Assembly: GCA_938018045.1 (NCBI GenBank)
Contig: CALIIP010000024.1
Location: 1-20,608, forward strand
From: an uncultured Flavobacteriaceae bacterium
GTDB lineage: Bacteria > Bacteroidota > Bacteroidia > Flavobacteriales > Flavobacteriaceae
Length of the DNA: 20,608 bases
Reading direction: 5' to 3'
Shown here: piece by piece, positions 1-8,864 of the stretch
How positions within the stretch are numbered: position 1 is the stretch's first letter
How the letters are laid out: each line of letters opens with the position of its first letter
Notes under the pieces: model-generated
Databases searched by the model: none
What the model was told of the DNA's origin: nothing
Seen by the model: only the letters and a program-made list of their open reading frames with translations
Made by a program: the position numbers and the translations under genes

Positions 1-939
1 AGTTGTATTGTGCGAATGATAATCTTCAATTGCACTAATGTCAGTTTCACCTTCAGAAAAATATCTGCTGTAATTTAAATCTCTGTTGTCAGCTGGGATT
101 CTATAAAACTCACCCATATCCTCCGCCTTTTGCATCTCTTCACGAGTACAAAGCGTTTCATAAAGTTTTTCTCCGTGACGTGTACCGATTACTTTAATAT
201 CATTATCAGCCTTAAAAATTGATTTCACAGCATTCGCTAAATCACCAATTGTACTAGCGGGAGCTTTATTTACAAAAAGATCACCTTGATTACCTTTCTC
301 AAAAGCGAAAAGGACCAAATCAACAGCGTCGTCTAATGACATTAAAAACCTTGTCATGTTAGGATCGGTTATGGTCAAAGGAGTCTTCTCTTCAATTTGC
401 TTTACAAAAAGAGGAATAACAGAACCTCTTGATGCCATTACGTTACCATATCTTGTTAAACATACAATAGTATCATCATTCGGAATATTTCTCGAAGCCG
501 CTACTGCTACTTTTTCCATTAGAGCCTTACTAATTCCCATTGCATTAATTGGATAAGCTGCTTTATCTGTACTTAAACAGATGATACGTTTTACTTTATT
601 TGCAACAGCTGCATCAATAGTATTTTGTGTTCCAAAGACATTTGTCTTTGCTGCTTCAATAGGGAAAAATTCACAAGAAGGAACTTGTTTTAAAGCGGCA
701 GCGTGAAAAACATAATCAACACCGCTCATGGCTCTAGAAATACTATTGTAATCCCGTACGTCACCAATGTAGAATTTTACTTTTTCATTTTTAAGCGTAT
801 TACGCATATCATCTTGCTTTTTCTCATCACGAGAAAAAATACGAATTTCTTTAATGTCAGTTTCTAGAAAACGATTAAGAACTGCGTTTCCGAAAGATCC
901 TGTACCTCCTGTTATAAGTAGTGTTTTGTTTTTGAACAT
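1..939 (-). CDS. capE: CapE/FnlA/WbjB-type UDP-GlcNAc 4,6-dehydratase/5-epimerase, partial at the C-terminus
   Basis: Translating the minus strand from the ATG at 939-937 gives 313 uninterrupted codons to the window edge. The product is a short-chain dehydrogenase/reductase with the nucleotide-binding motif TGGTGSFG at residues 10-17, FHAAALKQVPSCE around 78-90, STDKAAYPINAMGISK at 123-138, and RYGNVMASRGSVIP and TDPNMTRFLMS further on. The usual catalytic Tyr of YxxxK is Met here (M134, K138), as is typical of CapE/FnlA/WbjB enzymes. From recall the sequence is close to Staphylococcus aureus CapE (about 340 residues), so about 30 C-terminal residues lie outside the window. The family dehydrates and epimerises UDP-GlcNAc in the first step towards UDP-L-FucNAc; the CapF- and CapG-like partners would be expected just outside the left edge. 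It is divergent from wzx. The family is secure; the final sugar is inferred. Confidence 0.93.
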   Translation of the reverse strand, partial: MFKNKTLLITGGTGSFGNAVLNRFLETDIKEIRIFSRDEKKQDDMRNTLKNEKVKFYIGDVRDYNSISRAMSGVDYVFHAAALKQVPSCEFFPIEAAKTNVFGTQNTIDAAVANKVKRIICLSTDKAAYPINAMGISKALMEKVAVAASRNIPNDDTIVCLTRYGNVMASRGSVIPLFVKQIEEKTPLTITDPNMTRFLMSLDDAVDLVLFAFEKGNQGDLFVNKAPASTIGDLANAVKSIFKADNDIKVIGTRHGEKLYETLCTREEMQKAEDMGEFYRIPADNRDLNYSRYFSEGETDISAIEDYHSHNTT

Positions 940-1459
940 TGTATTGGGTTATTCTTTAAAAGACTGTAAACTAAATACTTAAATTCTTTTAAAATCTAAT
1001 TAGTTAATGATTGTTATTTATGTTACAATAGCTTAACGATAATATTTGTCATTTTGTATGTGCTTTCGAAATTTGTGGGTAGAATTATTTTAAAACAATA
1101 GTGATTGTTTTCTTAACGCCATTATTTGAATTATAAAATATGTACATAGTTATACATATATACTATTGAGGCTTAAATGTAAAATTATCAATAAAATTGA
1201 AGAAGTGAAAGGTTATGTTAATTATTATATAATGTTAAGAAAAATTGCTTTCAATTATTTTTAGTAATTGCTTTTTTTTTAAAGCAGAATTAAATTCATA
1301 TCAAGATTTCAATACTAAAGAAAAACTTTAACAGTTAAATATAGTTGTAACATAAAATACGTTGTAATGATCTAGTATTGTATTAAAGATGATAATTTAG
1401 CAGATTATAAGAAATTTAAAAAAGTAAATAGTTAGTTCATAACAGGCCATGTTGAATAT
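940..1459. other. AT-rich divergent intergenic region between capE and wzx
   Basis: These 520 bp separate two divergently transcribed genes and must hold both promoters. I found no convincing coding sequence or RNA gene. An exact TAnnTTTG box is absent in either orientation. The nearest plus-strand approximations are AATATTTG at 1041-1048 and TAGTATTG close to 1374. No strong hairpin was seen. Confidence 0.6.
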
Positions 1460-2776
1460 ATGCTTAAAAGAATAAACGAATTAAAGAACAATTCAGGCTT
1501 TATGAAGTATTTTAAAAATACTTCATGGATGATGTCTGATAAAGTTCTACGAATATTTGCGGCATTGACCATTGGTATTTGGGTGACAAGATATCTTGGG
1601 CCAAATGATCTCGGAGTTCTAAGTTACGCTCAAAGTTTTGTGGGTTTGTTTGCTGCGTTTTCAACTTTGGGTTTAGATCGATTATTGGCGAGAGAACTCG
1701 TAAACAGACCTGATGAAAAATATTTGTTGTTAGGAACATCATTTATTCTACAAACAATTGGGTCAACCATTCTAGTTAGCTTTTTACTTGTATCGATCTT
1801 CATAAATGATAATGATGAACTAACTAATAAAGTCATCATCATCATGGGTTTAGTAACGTTTGTAAATAGCTTCAATGTTATTGCTGCTTATTTTCAAAGT
1901 ATTGTAAAAACAAAGCATGTTGTTGTAACCAGTATCGTTGGATTAGTATTGTTTTCTTTAATTAGAATAGTATTGATTTTAATTGAAGCTCCGCTTATAT
2001 ATTTTGTTTATGCCATTGCGTTTGATACCGTTTTTCTCATTTTAGGTGCCATTTACGTCTACTTTTATAATAAACAATCCATATTTAAATGGAAATTCTC
2101 AATGGTTATGGCAAAATCATTGTTAAATGACAGCTGGCCTTTAATTTTAAATACAATATTCATATCAGTCTATGTCAGAATGGATCAAATAATGATCGAA
2201 AGCTTTATGGACTCATTTTCTGTCGGACAGTATGCTGCTGCAGTAAACCTAAGCCAGGCTTGGTATTTTGTTCCGGGTATTATTGGTGCCTCCCTTTTTC
2301 CAGCAATTGTAAATGCAAAAAAAATAAGTAAAAGCCTATATTATGATCGGTTACAGCGATTATATGATTTAATGGTGATACTTGCTGTTTCAATCGCAAT
2401 ACCCATGACCTTCTTAAGTGATTGGTTAGTTGAATTGCTTCTAAAGGATGAGTTTAATCTTACTGGGGGTGTACTAAGTATTCATATTTGGGCAGGAGTA
2501 TTTGTTTTCTTAGGGGTCTCGGTAAGCAAATGGATATTGACTGAAAATTTACAACGTGTTAGCAGTTTCACTTTGTTTATTGGTATGGTAGCCAATATCA
2601 TACTTAATTTCATATTGATACCAAAATATGGTATAAAAGGTGCTGCCTGGGCAACCTTGATATCTCAATCTATTTCTGTACTTTTCGCACCGTTATTGTT
2701 CAAGAAAACTAGACCTTCATTTTTTATGATGATAAAAGCTCTAAGCTTTTCTTCAGTCTTCAAAAAGATTTTTTGA
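1460..2776 (+). CDS. wzx: Wzx-type polysaccharide flippase (MATE/MOP superfamily)
   Basis: A 438-residue, very hydrophobic protein with about 12 predicted membrane segments. Its N-terminus is typical of Wzx/RfbX proteins: a short basic lead, then WMMSDKVLRI, a GIWVTRYLGP segment and LGVLSYAQSF near residues 38-60, followed by LGLDRLLARELV. The second half holds the usual RMDQIMI, VGQYAAAVNLSQ and IPKYGIKGAAWATL segments. Wzx proteins move undecaprenyl-pyrophosphate-linked repeat units across the inner membrane for Wzy-dependent polymerisation. An ATG at 1449 is ruled out because that frame stops within nine codons, so 1460 is the start. It is the only flippase in the window and is followed after 237 bp by a broken glycosyltransferase. 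The family is clear; the substrate is unknown. Confidence 0.93.
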   Translation: MLKRINELKNNSGFMKYFKNTSWMMSDKVLRIFAALTIGIWVTRYLGPNDLGVLSYAQSFVGLFAAFSTLGLDRLLARELVNRPDEKYLLLGTSFILQTIGSTILVSFLLVSIFINDNDELTNKVIIIMGLVTFVNSFNVIAAYFQSIVKTKHVVVTSIVGLVLFSLIRIVLILIEAPLIYFVYAIAFDTVFLILGAIYVYFYNKQSIFKWKFSMVMAKSLLNDSWPLILNTIFISVYVRMDQIMIESFMDSFSVGQYAAAVNLSQAWYFVPGIIGASLFPAIVNAKKISKSLYYDRLQRLYDLMVILAVSIAIPMTFLSDWLVELLLKDEFNLTGGVLSIHIWAGVFVFLGVSVSKWILTENLQRVSSFTLFIGMVANIILNFILIPKYGIKGAAWATLISQSISVLFAPLLFKKTRPSFFMMIKALSFSSVFKKIF

Positions 2777-2952
2777 TTTTGTTCTTCATATTTAGCAAAT
2801 CACGCTTTTTGTAGGATTATAGTCTCATTTTATCTAGTTTTATTGTTCTAGTAGGTTATAGATAATATATTGTGCTTTCGCAAAACTAGTACGATTTAAT
2901 AATAGTTTACTAAGTAATGTTTGTCCCCATCTTATCATATTTCGCTTAAAAG

Positions 2953-2967
2953 TTTGCAAGTTGCAAA
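2953..2967. repeat. 15-bp palindrome TTTGCAA-G-TTGCAAA
   Basis: A perfect inverted repeat with 7-bp arms around one central base lies 46 bp before the first codon of the glycosyltransferase pseudogene, and it overlaps ACGTACGT at 2967-2974. The size and symmetry would suit a dimeric regulator site, but there is no direct support. The part TTGCAAACGTA recurs at 16931-16941, where it reads on the minus strand as a -7-like box. Confidence 0.3.
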
Positions 2968-3013
2968 CGTACGTGCATTGGAGTTATTAAAATACAAGCC
3001 AACTATACTATAT

Positions 3014-3960
3014 ATGACAAAAGCATCGATTCTTTTCATTGTATTCAATAGAATGGATACAATAATGAAGGTATTCGTTCAAATATGAAAATATAAACTC
3101 GAAAAATTATATTTGGCTTCAGACGGACCTAGAGACACGCATCATGATGAGTTTAAAAAAGTACATAAAATTCGTGATTATTTAATCAATTCTATAGATT
3201 GGGATTGTGAGATAAAAACATTATTTCAAGAAAAGAACCTTGGTTGTAAATATGCACCTAAAATGCAATTACATGGTTTTTTGAAAATGAAGAAAGCGGA
3301 ATCATTTTAGAAGATGACTGCTTACCTTCAAATGGTTTTTTTCCTTTTGCAGAGCAATTGTTAGAAGAATATAATGATGACTTTAGAGTGTTCGGAATCT
3401 CGGGTGTTAATTTCAACTCACATGTTTCATTAGGGGATAGCTATTATTTCAGCTCGTTTTTCTTTACTTGGGGATGGGCAAGCTGGAAAAGTCGTGGCAA
3501 AAACACTTGAAAATTTTGGAATCTTTTGAAGACTATATTGATGACCCAAAAATTTCAGGATTAATTGAAAATGAATATGTTTTGTCTACTTTGATTAAAA
3601 AGGCAACAAATGCATATGAAGATAAAATTGATACTTGGGATTACCCTTGGTTCATATCATGTATGATCAATAGTGGGCTTATTGCTGTGCCAAATAAAAA
3701 TCTTATCCGAAATATTGGTTTTGGAGAGGGAGCTACTCATACAAGTGGTAATATACATAACGAACGTGAGAATGAAGAAATTACCTTACCAATTAAACAT
3801 CCCGTTTTTTTTTCAATCAAATAAAAAAATGGATAAGCTATTGTTTAAAAATGTTTTAAAATGGCTTAGTCCTTGGCAGAAATTAACCAGTATAAGCTAC
3901 ATCATATTTTTAGCAAAAGCCTATTACATGGCTATTTTGAAAAAAATAAGAATTAGATAG
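3014..3960 (+). pseudogene. Broken GT-A family glycosyltransferase (one nonsense codon, three frameshifts)
   Basis: Joining three frames rebuilds one glycosyltransferase of about 315 residues. It starts MTKASILFIVFNRMDT (ATG at 3014) and meets TGA at 3086-3088, where Arg would fit (CGA to TGA). It continues KLEKLYLASDGPR to NLGCKYAPK. One base is missing in the A run at 3260-3263, after which the next frame reads AITWFFENEESGIILEDD and SSFFFTWGWASWK. A second missing base, in the A run near 3484-3487, moves to the third frame (SWQKHLKILESFEDYIDD onward). A surplus T in the run of nine at 3805-3813 then shifts the frame for the C-terminal FKNVLKWLSPWQ, which ends at TAG 3958-3960. FNR, ILEDD and WGW-type motifs are shared with the intact enzyme at 11263-12432. 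All indels sit in homopolymers, so assembly error is the main alternative, but the nonsense codon argues for real decay. Confidence 0.87.
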
Positions 3961-3991
3961 TTGTTAAGTATTTTTTTGTTGGTATTAATAA

Positions 3992-4804
3992 TTAGATTTT
4001 TCTACTACAAACAAAAATATCCTCATCTAAATCTAGTCCATATTGTGGATATTCATTTGAAATATTTATTCTATCTACTTTGAAACCGCAATTTTCTAAT
4101 CGTTGTACATAGTCTTGACCATAAATACGTACATGATCATATTGACCAAAAACTATTTCTCTTTGCTCAGGTGTGTTTACTTTAAAATCTTCAAAAGTTT
4201 GACTAGAGTTTTTAGAGATAGGAACTTGAAGAATAGCTTTTCCTTTACTATTTAAAACTCTACATATTTCTTTCATTGCCACCTGATCATTTGGCACATG
4301 TTCAAGAACATGATTGCAAATAATCAAATCAAAAGTATGATCGGGATAAGGTATACTCGTTACATCCATATTTTGCACATGACCTTTATAACTATAACCA
4401 TCAGTAAATAAATCACCACAGATATAGTTTTTAAAATCGAGTTTTAAAAGTTTACTTGTCAAATTTGGTTCTGGGGCAATGTGTAAGACATTCTCAAATG
4501 AATTTGAATTAGAAATGTTTAAATTTTCTTTCAAGTAGGTATAAACTAATCTTTCGCGTTCTGATGATCTACATTTATAGCATCCACTTGGCCCTTTTTT
4601 TCCCCCAATTATTTCCTTTTTCTTTAAGACCTCTGAGTCACGTCCAACTATGAATAAGTCTCTTGCATTATAATTACAAAACGGACAAATATATTTATCT
4701 CCCTTATGGGTAAGTATTTGGATTGATGTTCTTATTTGTCTATAACTCTTGAAAAGAGAATATCTTATTTTTTCTGGAATTAATCTCCATATTGATCTTA
4801 GCAT
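3992..4804 (-). CDS. SAM-dependent class I methyltransferase with N-terminal double-CxxC module
   Basis: A 270-residue protein. The N-terminal part has CPFC (40-43) and CYKC (75-78), which probably form a zinc ribbon or knuckle, followed by SERERL (81-86). The methyltransferase domain follows: VLHIAPEPNLTSKL (107-119) sits where motif I usually lies, then CGDL (129-132), D147 in QNMDVTSIPYPD, FDLIICNHVLEHVP (158-171), and a post-motif GKAILQVPIS. This is the Methyltransf_11-like pattern often found in surface-polysaccharide clusters, where such enzymes are thought to methylate sugars or glycan ends. It stands alone, convergent with the pseudogene (31 bp apart) and divergent from the MBOAT gene. 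The fold is clear; the acceptor is unknown. Confidence 0.85.
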   Translation of the reverse strand: MLRSIWRLIPEKIRYSLFKSYRQIRTSIQILTHKGDKYICPFCNYNARDLFIVGRDSEVLKKKEIIGGKKGPSGCYKCRSSERERLVYTYLKENLNISNSNSFENVLHIAPEPNLTSKLLKLDFKNYICGDLFTDGYSYKGHVQNMDVTSIPYPDHTFDLIICNHVLEHVPNDQVAMKEICRVLNSKGKAILQVPISKNSSQTFEDFKVNTPEQREIVFGQYDHVRIYGQDYVQRLENCGFKVDRINISNEYPQYGLDLDEDIFVCSRKI

Positions 4805-5277
4805 AGTGGTGATATTTTAGGTTAGTAAAATTCAAATGCATTAATAACTAAGAATCACTTCAGAGTTGTTCCTAAGATAACTTAATGTCTGTAAAACAAG
4901 TGTTTATACTTATAAAATTGTATTTAATGCTGAATTTAGCCTGTGAATGGTATGAAAGGATGCAAATTTGTATTATCTAAAACATCTATATTTTGTGTTT
5001 ACCCTTTAATCTAGGGTTTATTGATTTTTAAAACTAAATCATAAACGGCGTAAACTTTCGTTGTAAGTTATGAAATGATTAAAAGTTAAGAATAAGTATG
5101 AGATTAGGGTATTAACCGTTTATAATTGCGGAATACAATTTGATCGAAAAAATAAATAACTAAAAAGTCAGTAACATAGATAAAACTTATGATTTTAAAC
5201 ACCAATATTTGTCATTCACTAGAAAAATATTTGTATCAAAAAAATATAATTGGCACTAATTAAAACTAAGATTATTT
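4805..5277. other. AT-rich divergent intergenic region between methyltransferase and MBOAT genes
   Basis: These 473 bp must contain promoters for both flanking genes. No coding sequence was found; the longest plausible reading frames stop within about 20 codons. Two TTTG tetramers (5208-5211 and 5230-5233), 18 bp apart and about 45 bp before the MBOAT start, loosely resemble the Bacteroidetes -33/-7 arrangement, but the TA of the -7 box is lacking. Confidence 0.55.
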
Positions 5278-6696
5278 ATGCTATTTAATTCTATAGAGTT
5301 TTTAGTTTTTTTCTTTTTTGTATTTGGGGTCTATTGGATGTTAAACAATGACTTAAAAAAGCAAAATTTATTTCTATTAATTTCTAGTTATGTTTTCTAC
5401 GCTTGGTGGGATTGGAGATTTTTATCAATTATAATATTAAGTTCATTTATTGATTATACCGCCGGAGCAAAAATATTTTCTACTAAAACAAAGAAAGGAA
5501 GAAAGACATGGCTGATGGTAAGTCTGATAGCCAATTTAGGATTTTTATCTATTTTTAAATATTATAATTTTTTCGCGGAATCATTTTCTGATTTTATGAA
5601 TATTTTTGGTTGGCAGCCAGGAAACTTAACGTTAAATATTATCCTGCCCGTTGGTATTAGCTTTTACACTTTTCAAACTTTAAGTTATACCATTGATATC
5701 TATCGAAAAGAATTTGAACCAACAAAAGACATAACAGCTTTCTTTACTTTTATAGCCTTTTTTCCTCAATTGGTTGCAGGTCCAATTGAACGTGCTTCAA
5801 ATCTTTTGCCTCAGATTGAAAAAAAGAGGGTATTTATTAAGGAAAAATTTAACGAAGGGGTAATACAAATCCTTATTGGTTTATTTAGAAAAATTGTTAT
5901 TGCAGATTCTTTGGCTGCGTATGTTGATTCAATTTACGGTAATATCGAATTACATAATTCTTCTACAATCGTACTAGCAACTTTTTTATATGCCTTTCAA
6001 ATTTATTACGATTTTTCTGGGTATTCAGACATTGCTATCGGTACAGCCAAGTTGTTAGGATTTAGGTTTAACCCAAATTTTAATCTTCCATATTTTTCAA
6101 CTTCACTAACAGAATTCTGGAGAAAGTGGCATATGTCTTTGTCTTTTTGGTTGAGAGATTATTTGTACATATCATTAGGGGGAAATAGAAAAGGAATAAA
6201 AATCACCTATAGAAATTTGATGTTAACTATGTTACTAGGTGGATTGTGGCATGGAAGTTCATGGAATTTTATAATTTGGGGAGGAATACATGGTGCCGTA
6301 TTAAGTGCTGAAAAGTATTTGAATGCAACTAATTTTTTAAGTTCGGTTAGGAAGATCCGGATTTTCGGTTATTTGGTAACCTTTGTAGTAGTTCTTGTAT
6401 CCTGGGTGTTTTTTAGGGCACAAACTTTTGATTCAGCTATTTTCGCTATTCAGAAAATATTCTCGTCAGATTATCATTTGCCCTTTATAGGCAATACAAA
6501 TACTGTTGTAAATTCGTTAGTAGTATTGCTTATTGGTATTCTATTTGATTTGTTTTTGTTTAACAAAAAAATTAAACTAGAAGACTTAGGTACTAATTTC
6601 AGTCCACTTAAAATAGCTATAATAGGTACAATAATAATTGTACTTATCAACTTGTTCTATTCAACATCAAATAATTTCATCTATTTTCAATTCTAA
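5278..6696 (+). CDS. MBOAT family membrane O-acyltransferase (AlgI/DltB-like)
   Basis: A 472-residue polytopic membrane protein with clear AlgI/DltB-type landmarks: LPVGISFYTFQTLSYTIDIYR (about 123-143), FFPQLVAGPIERA (161-173), YYDFSGYSDIAIG (243-255), FWRKWHMSLSFWLRDYLYI (280-298) and GGLWHGSSWNFIIWGG (321-336). H325 in LWHG is the expected catalytic His, with H285 in the WRKWH segment. Such proteins pass an acyl group, usually acetyl, across the membrane for transfer to an extracytoplasmic glycan. The next gene begins three bases after the stop, so the two are almost certainly co-translated and act together, as AlgI does with AlgJ/AlgX. Family assignment is firm; the acyl group and acceptor are inferred. 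Confidence 0.94.
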   Translation: MLFNSIEFLVFFFFVFGVYWMLNNDLKKQNLFLLISSYVFYAWWDWRFLSIIILSSFIDYTAGAKIFSTKTKKGRKTWLMVSLIANLGFLSIFKYYNFFAESFSDFMNIFGWQPGNLTLNIILPVGISFYTFQTLSYTIDIYRKEFEPTKDITAFFTFIAFFPQLVAGPIERASNLLPQIEKKRVFIKEKFNEGVIQILIGLFRKIVIADSLAAYVDSIYGNIELHNSSTIVLATFLYAFQIYYDFSGYSDIAIGTAKLLGFRFNPNFNLPYFSTSLTEFWRKWHMSLSFWLRDYLYISLGGNRKGIKITYRNLMLTMLLGGLWHGSSWNFIIWGGIHGAVLSAEKYLNATNFLSSVRKIRIFGYLVTFVVVLVSWVFFRAQTFDSAIFAIQKIFSSDYHLPFIGNTNTVVNSLVVLLIGILFDLFLFNKKIKLEDLGTNFSPLKIAIIGTIIIVLINLFYSTSNNFIYFQF

Positions 6697-6699
6697 TTA

Positions 6700-7641
6700 A
6701 TGGACAAAATTTCGATTAAACATTCTATAAAAACTTTGGTTTTATTTATCATAATCTCTTTTGTGGCAGATAAAGTTGTTTTTTTTACGCTCAATAAAAT
6801 TAGCGATGAGGTATATTCCGGACAAAGCATTGGGAAACTAAATCATTATTTAAAAATTAAAGACGACTTAGATTTTATTGTTTTTGGAAGCTCGAGGGCG
6901 AACCATAATATTGATCCTAATGAAGTATCTGAAAATTCTTTTAATATGGGTGTAGATGGCTCTAAGCTTTCGTTTTCGTCTGCTATGATAAAGGTCTTAC
7001 CCTCTAAAAGAGAACAAGTTGTATTATTACATATAGAACCTGAAAATGTTTTTTCAACTACCTACGATGGCGGTGATATAAAAAGCCTACTTGTAAAGTA
7101 TAATAGAAATGAAATAATAGCAAGTGAAATAGACAAACTAGATCATAATAGTATACTACAAAGGTTTTATTGGAGCTTGAGTTATAACGGAAAGGTATTA
7201 GGCATCGTTAAGAATTTTCTGAAACCTAATTATGATTATAAAAAATACTCTGGGTACGATCCTATTTATGTTAGTAAAAGTCAAAATGAGATTTTCACTA
7301 AAATACTAAAACAAGAAAAAAATCCTACTTGTTTAAAAGATTTAGAAATCAATAAGATATATGAAGACTTATTAGATGAATTGAAGCTATACTGCGATAA
7401 CAATAATAAAACTTTAATTCTTTTTACTTCTCCTTCATTAGAAGATAATTGCAAAGATGATAATGTAATATTAAAAGAGATATTGAATACCAAAGGTGTT
7501 ACATATCATGATTTCTCAGATTTCTTTTCAGATGACTTTTCGATAGATTACTGGAAAGATAAAACCCATTTATCAAATAAGGGTGCAGAAATCTTCACTA
7601 AAGAAATTAAAAAAGTAGTACAAAGTGAAAAGGTTAATTAA
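6700..7641 (+). CDS. SGNH/GDSL-like membrane-anchored protein, probable acyltransferase partner of the MBOAT
   Basis: A 313-residue protein with one N-terminal membrane segment (about residues 11-30) and an otherwise soluble, probably periplasmic, body. FGSSRANHNIDP (62-73) resembles SGNH block I with Ser65 as candidate nucleophile; FNMGVDGS (81-88) could be the oxyanion block. Near the end, WKDKTHLSNKGAEIF (285-299) supplies the Asp-x-x-His pair (D287, H290). Together these give a plausible Ser-Asp-His set. It starts 3 bp after the MBOAT stop, so the likely role is the final transfer of an acyl group from the MBOAT relay to the polysaccharide. An esterase role or a structural role is possible. 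The sequence is diverged from the best-known families, so the function rests on motifs and context. Confidence 0.78.
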   Translation: MDKISIKHSIKTLVLFIIISFVADKVVFFTLNKISDEVYSGQSIGKLNHYLKIKDDLDFIVFGSSRANHNIDPNEVSENSFNMGVDGSKLSFSSAMIKVLPSKREQVVLLHIEPENVFSTTYDGGDIKSLLVKYNRNEIIASEIDKLDHNSILQRFYWSLSYNGKVLGIVKNFLKPNYDYKKYSGYDPIYVSKSQNEIFTKILKQEKNPTCLKDLEINKIYEDLLDELKLYCDNNNKTLILFTSPSLEDNCKDDNVILKEILNTKGVTYHDFSDFFSDDFSIDYWKDKTHLSNKGAEIFTKEIKKVVQSEKVN

Positions 7642-7644
7642 TAC

Positions 7645-7676
7645 TGAATTAAAATATTTATTATGATTTTAATTCA
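7645..7676. terminator. Possible bidirectional hairpin at a convergent gene junction
   Basis: TGAATTAAAAT (7645-7655) and ATTTTAATTCA (7666-7676) form a perfect 11-bp stem with a 10-base loop. It spans the 19-bp gap between the convergent SGNH-like gene and the last gene of the minus-strand unit, and includes the latter's stop codon. No clear T run follows on either side and the stem is AT-rich, so termination is possible but not certain. Confidence 0.4.
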
Positions 7677-8794
7677 ACAGCATTCAACCAATGTTGAGTA
7701 TATTCATTAAACACCTGTTCCATAGTATATGAAGCAAGTACTTTATTTATTCCGTTTTTAGCCATTGTTTGCATTATAGCTGGATTATTTGAAGCATATT
7801 CAATAGCCCCTTTAAGTTCTTCAGTATTTTTATGAGGCACACAAATTCCGCAAGTTTGTTCAGTTTTAACATCTAGCATTTCAGGAATTGCACCAACAGA
7901 AGTACCCACTACTGCTGCACCACTAGCCATAGCTTCTAGTACAACATTAGGAAAACCTTCTGTATAGCTTGGCAACGCTACTATTGAATGGGCTCTCATA
8001 TGTTCTAAAACTTCAGGTTTGTTTAATGCTCCTTCAAATTTAAGCCAAGAACCATTACTTCTATTTTTAGCGATATCCAATAAAGCCTCTTTAATGTGCT
8101 CTTCATATGGCCCTACTAGGGTTAGTCGATCAATCTTTTGATTTGGTGTACAGGCTTCCACAAGTTCAAATATCCCTTTTTCTCGAACCACGTGTCCTAC
8201 AAATAGAATATGGCCAGGAGGTCTTACTTTATAAGTATCGACCAAAATTTTAGATTGCTCACCGACATCTGCAGCTATTGGGTTTGGCATTTGAAGTACA
8301 TTAGTAAACCCCTTTTTTAATAGTGTATTGTATGAGGTTAAATCGATAACAATAGAGCGATTACTCTTTTTTATAATGCGACTTAATAATTTATATTCCC
8401 AATTGTTTTTTTCTGCAAGTTGTGGTATTCTACCAAACCTCCAATGCGTAATTACAGGAATTTTATTTCTTTTAGCTAACCGAATAATTAAGAGATCTTT
8501 TAGTACCGAGAAAGACGCACTACTAACTAGATGTATTACATCTGGCTTATTTTTAATATGTTTTCTAACTCTTTTATAAATTTTAAAAGAATTAATAATA
8601 CCAACATAAATTCTTGCGAATGAGGATCTTGAAGTAATTCTTCTTCCTTTACTTGAAGAATCGCAATGCGATAAATATATGACTGGAGATTCTAAAGATT
8701 TATGGTAGTTTGTAACATTAACAGTCCAAGTGGCAATGCCCCCCACAGGTGGAGGCAAAGGAGAAACTAGTAATACACTAATGGTTTGGGGCAT
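7661..8794 (-). CDS. Glycosyltransferase family 4 (GT-B), last gene of the five-gene unit
   Basis: A 377-residue GT-B enzyme. The N-terminal domain opens VLLVSPLPPPVGGIATW (7-23), with the glycine-rich acceptor-side loop. The C-terminal domain has ILFVGHVVREKG (196-207), with R204 and K206 as the expected phosphate-binding pair, then LTLVGPYEE and ALPSYTEGFPNVVLEAMASG (273-292). The latter contains a complete EX7E motif (E279 and E287). GT4 enzymes are retaining transferases acting at the cytoplasmic membrane face during repeat-unit assembly. It lies 70 bp after the previous gene in the same direction, the widest gap in the unit. Donor and acceptor sugars cannot be read from the sequence. Confidence 0.92.
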   Translation of the reverse strand: MPQTISVLLVSPLPPPVGGIATWTVNVTNYHKSLESPVIYLSHCDSSSKGRRITSRSSFARIYVGIINSFKIYKRVRKHIKNKPDVIHLVSSASFSVLKDLLIIRLAKRNKIPVITHWRFGRIPQLAEKNNWEYKLLSRIIKKSNRSIVIDLTSYNTLLKKGFTNVLQMPNPIAADVGEQSKILVDTYKVRPPGHILFVGHVVREKGIFELVEACTPNQKIDRLTLVGPYEEHIKEALLDIAKNRSNGSWLKFEGALNKPEVLEHMRAHSIVALPSYTEGFPNVVLEAMASGAAVVGTSVGAIPEMLDVKTEQTCGICVPHKNTEELKGAIEYASNNPAIMQTMAKNGINKVLASYTMEQVFNEYTQHWLNAVELKS

Positions 8795-8864
8795 TAAGCT
8801 AGGTGTTTATGCTGAATTCGATTAAAAAAGTATTTTACTGATATCAGACTAATTTTTCTATAAT

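Noticed and set aside
356..556. Plus-strand open frame inside the capE-type gene
   Set aside because: The minus-strand frame encodes a clear SDR enzyme; this is its shadow.
3468..3960. Two small independent proteins at 3468-3824 and 3673-3960
   Set aside because: The first is the continuation of the pseudogene in another frame, and only the distal part of the second (after about 3811) belongs to it; neither is a gene of its own.
1041..5216. AATATTTGTCATT in both divergent intergenic regions (1041-1053 and 5204-5216) and TGTGCTTTCG at 1059-1068 and 2871-2880
   Set aside because: Short AT-rich words such as these can match by chance in over 1.5 kb of intergenic DNA; the positions relative to gene starts are not consistent.
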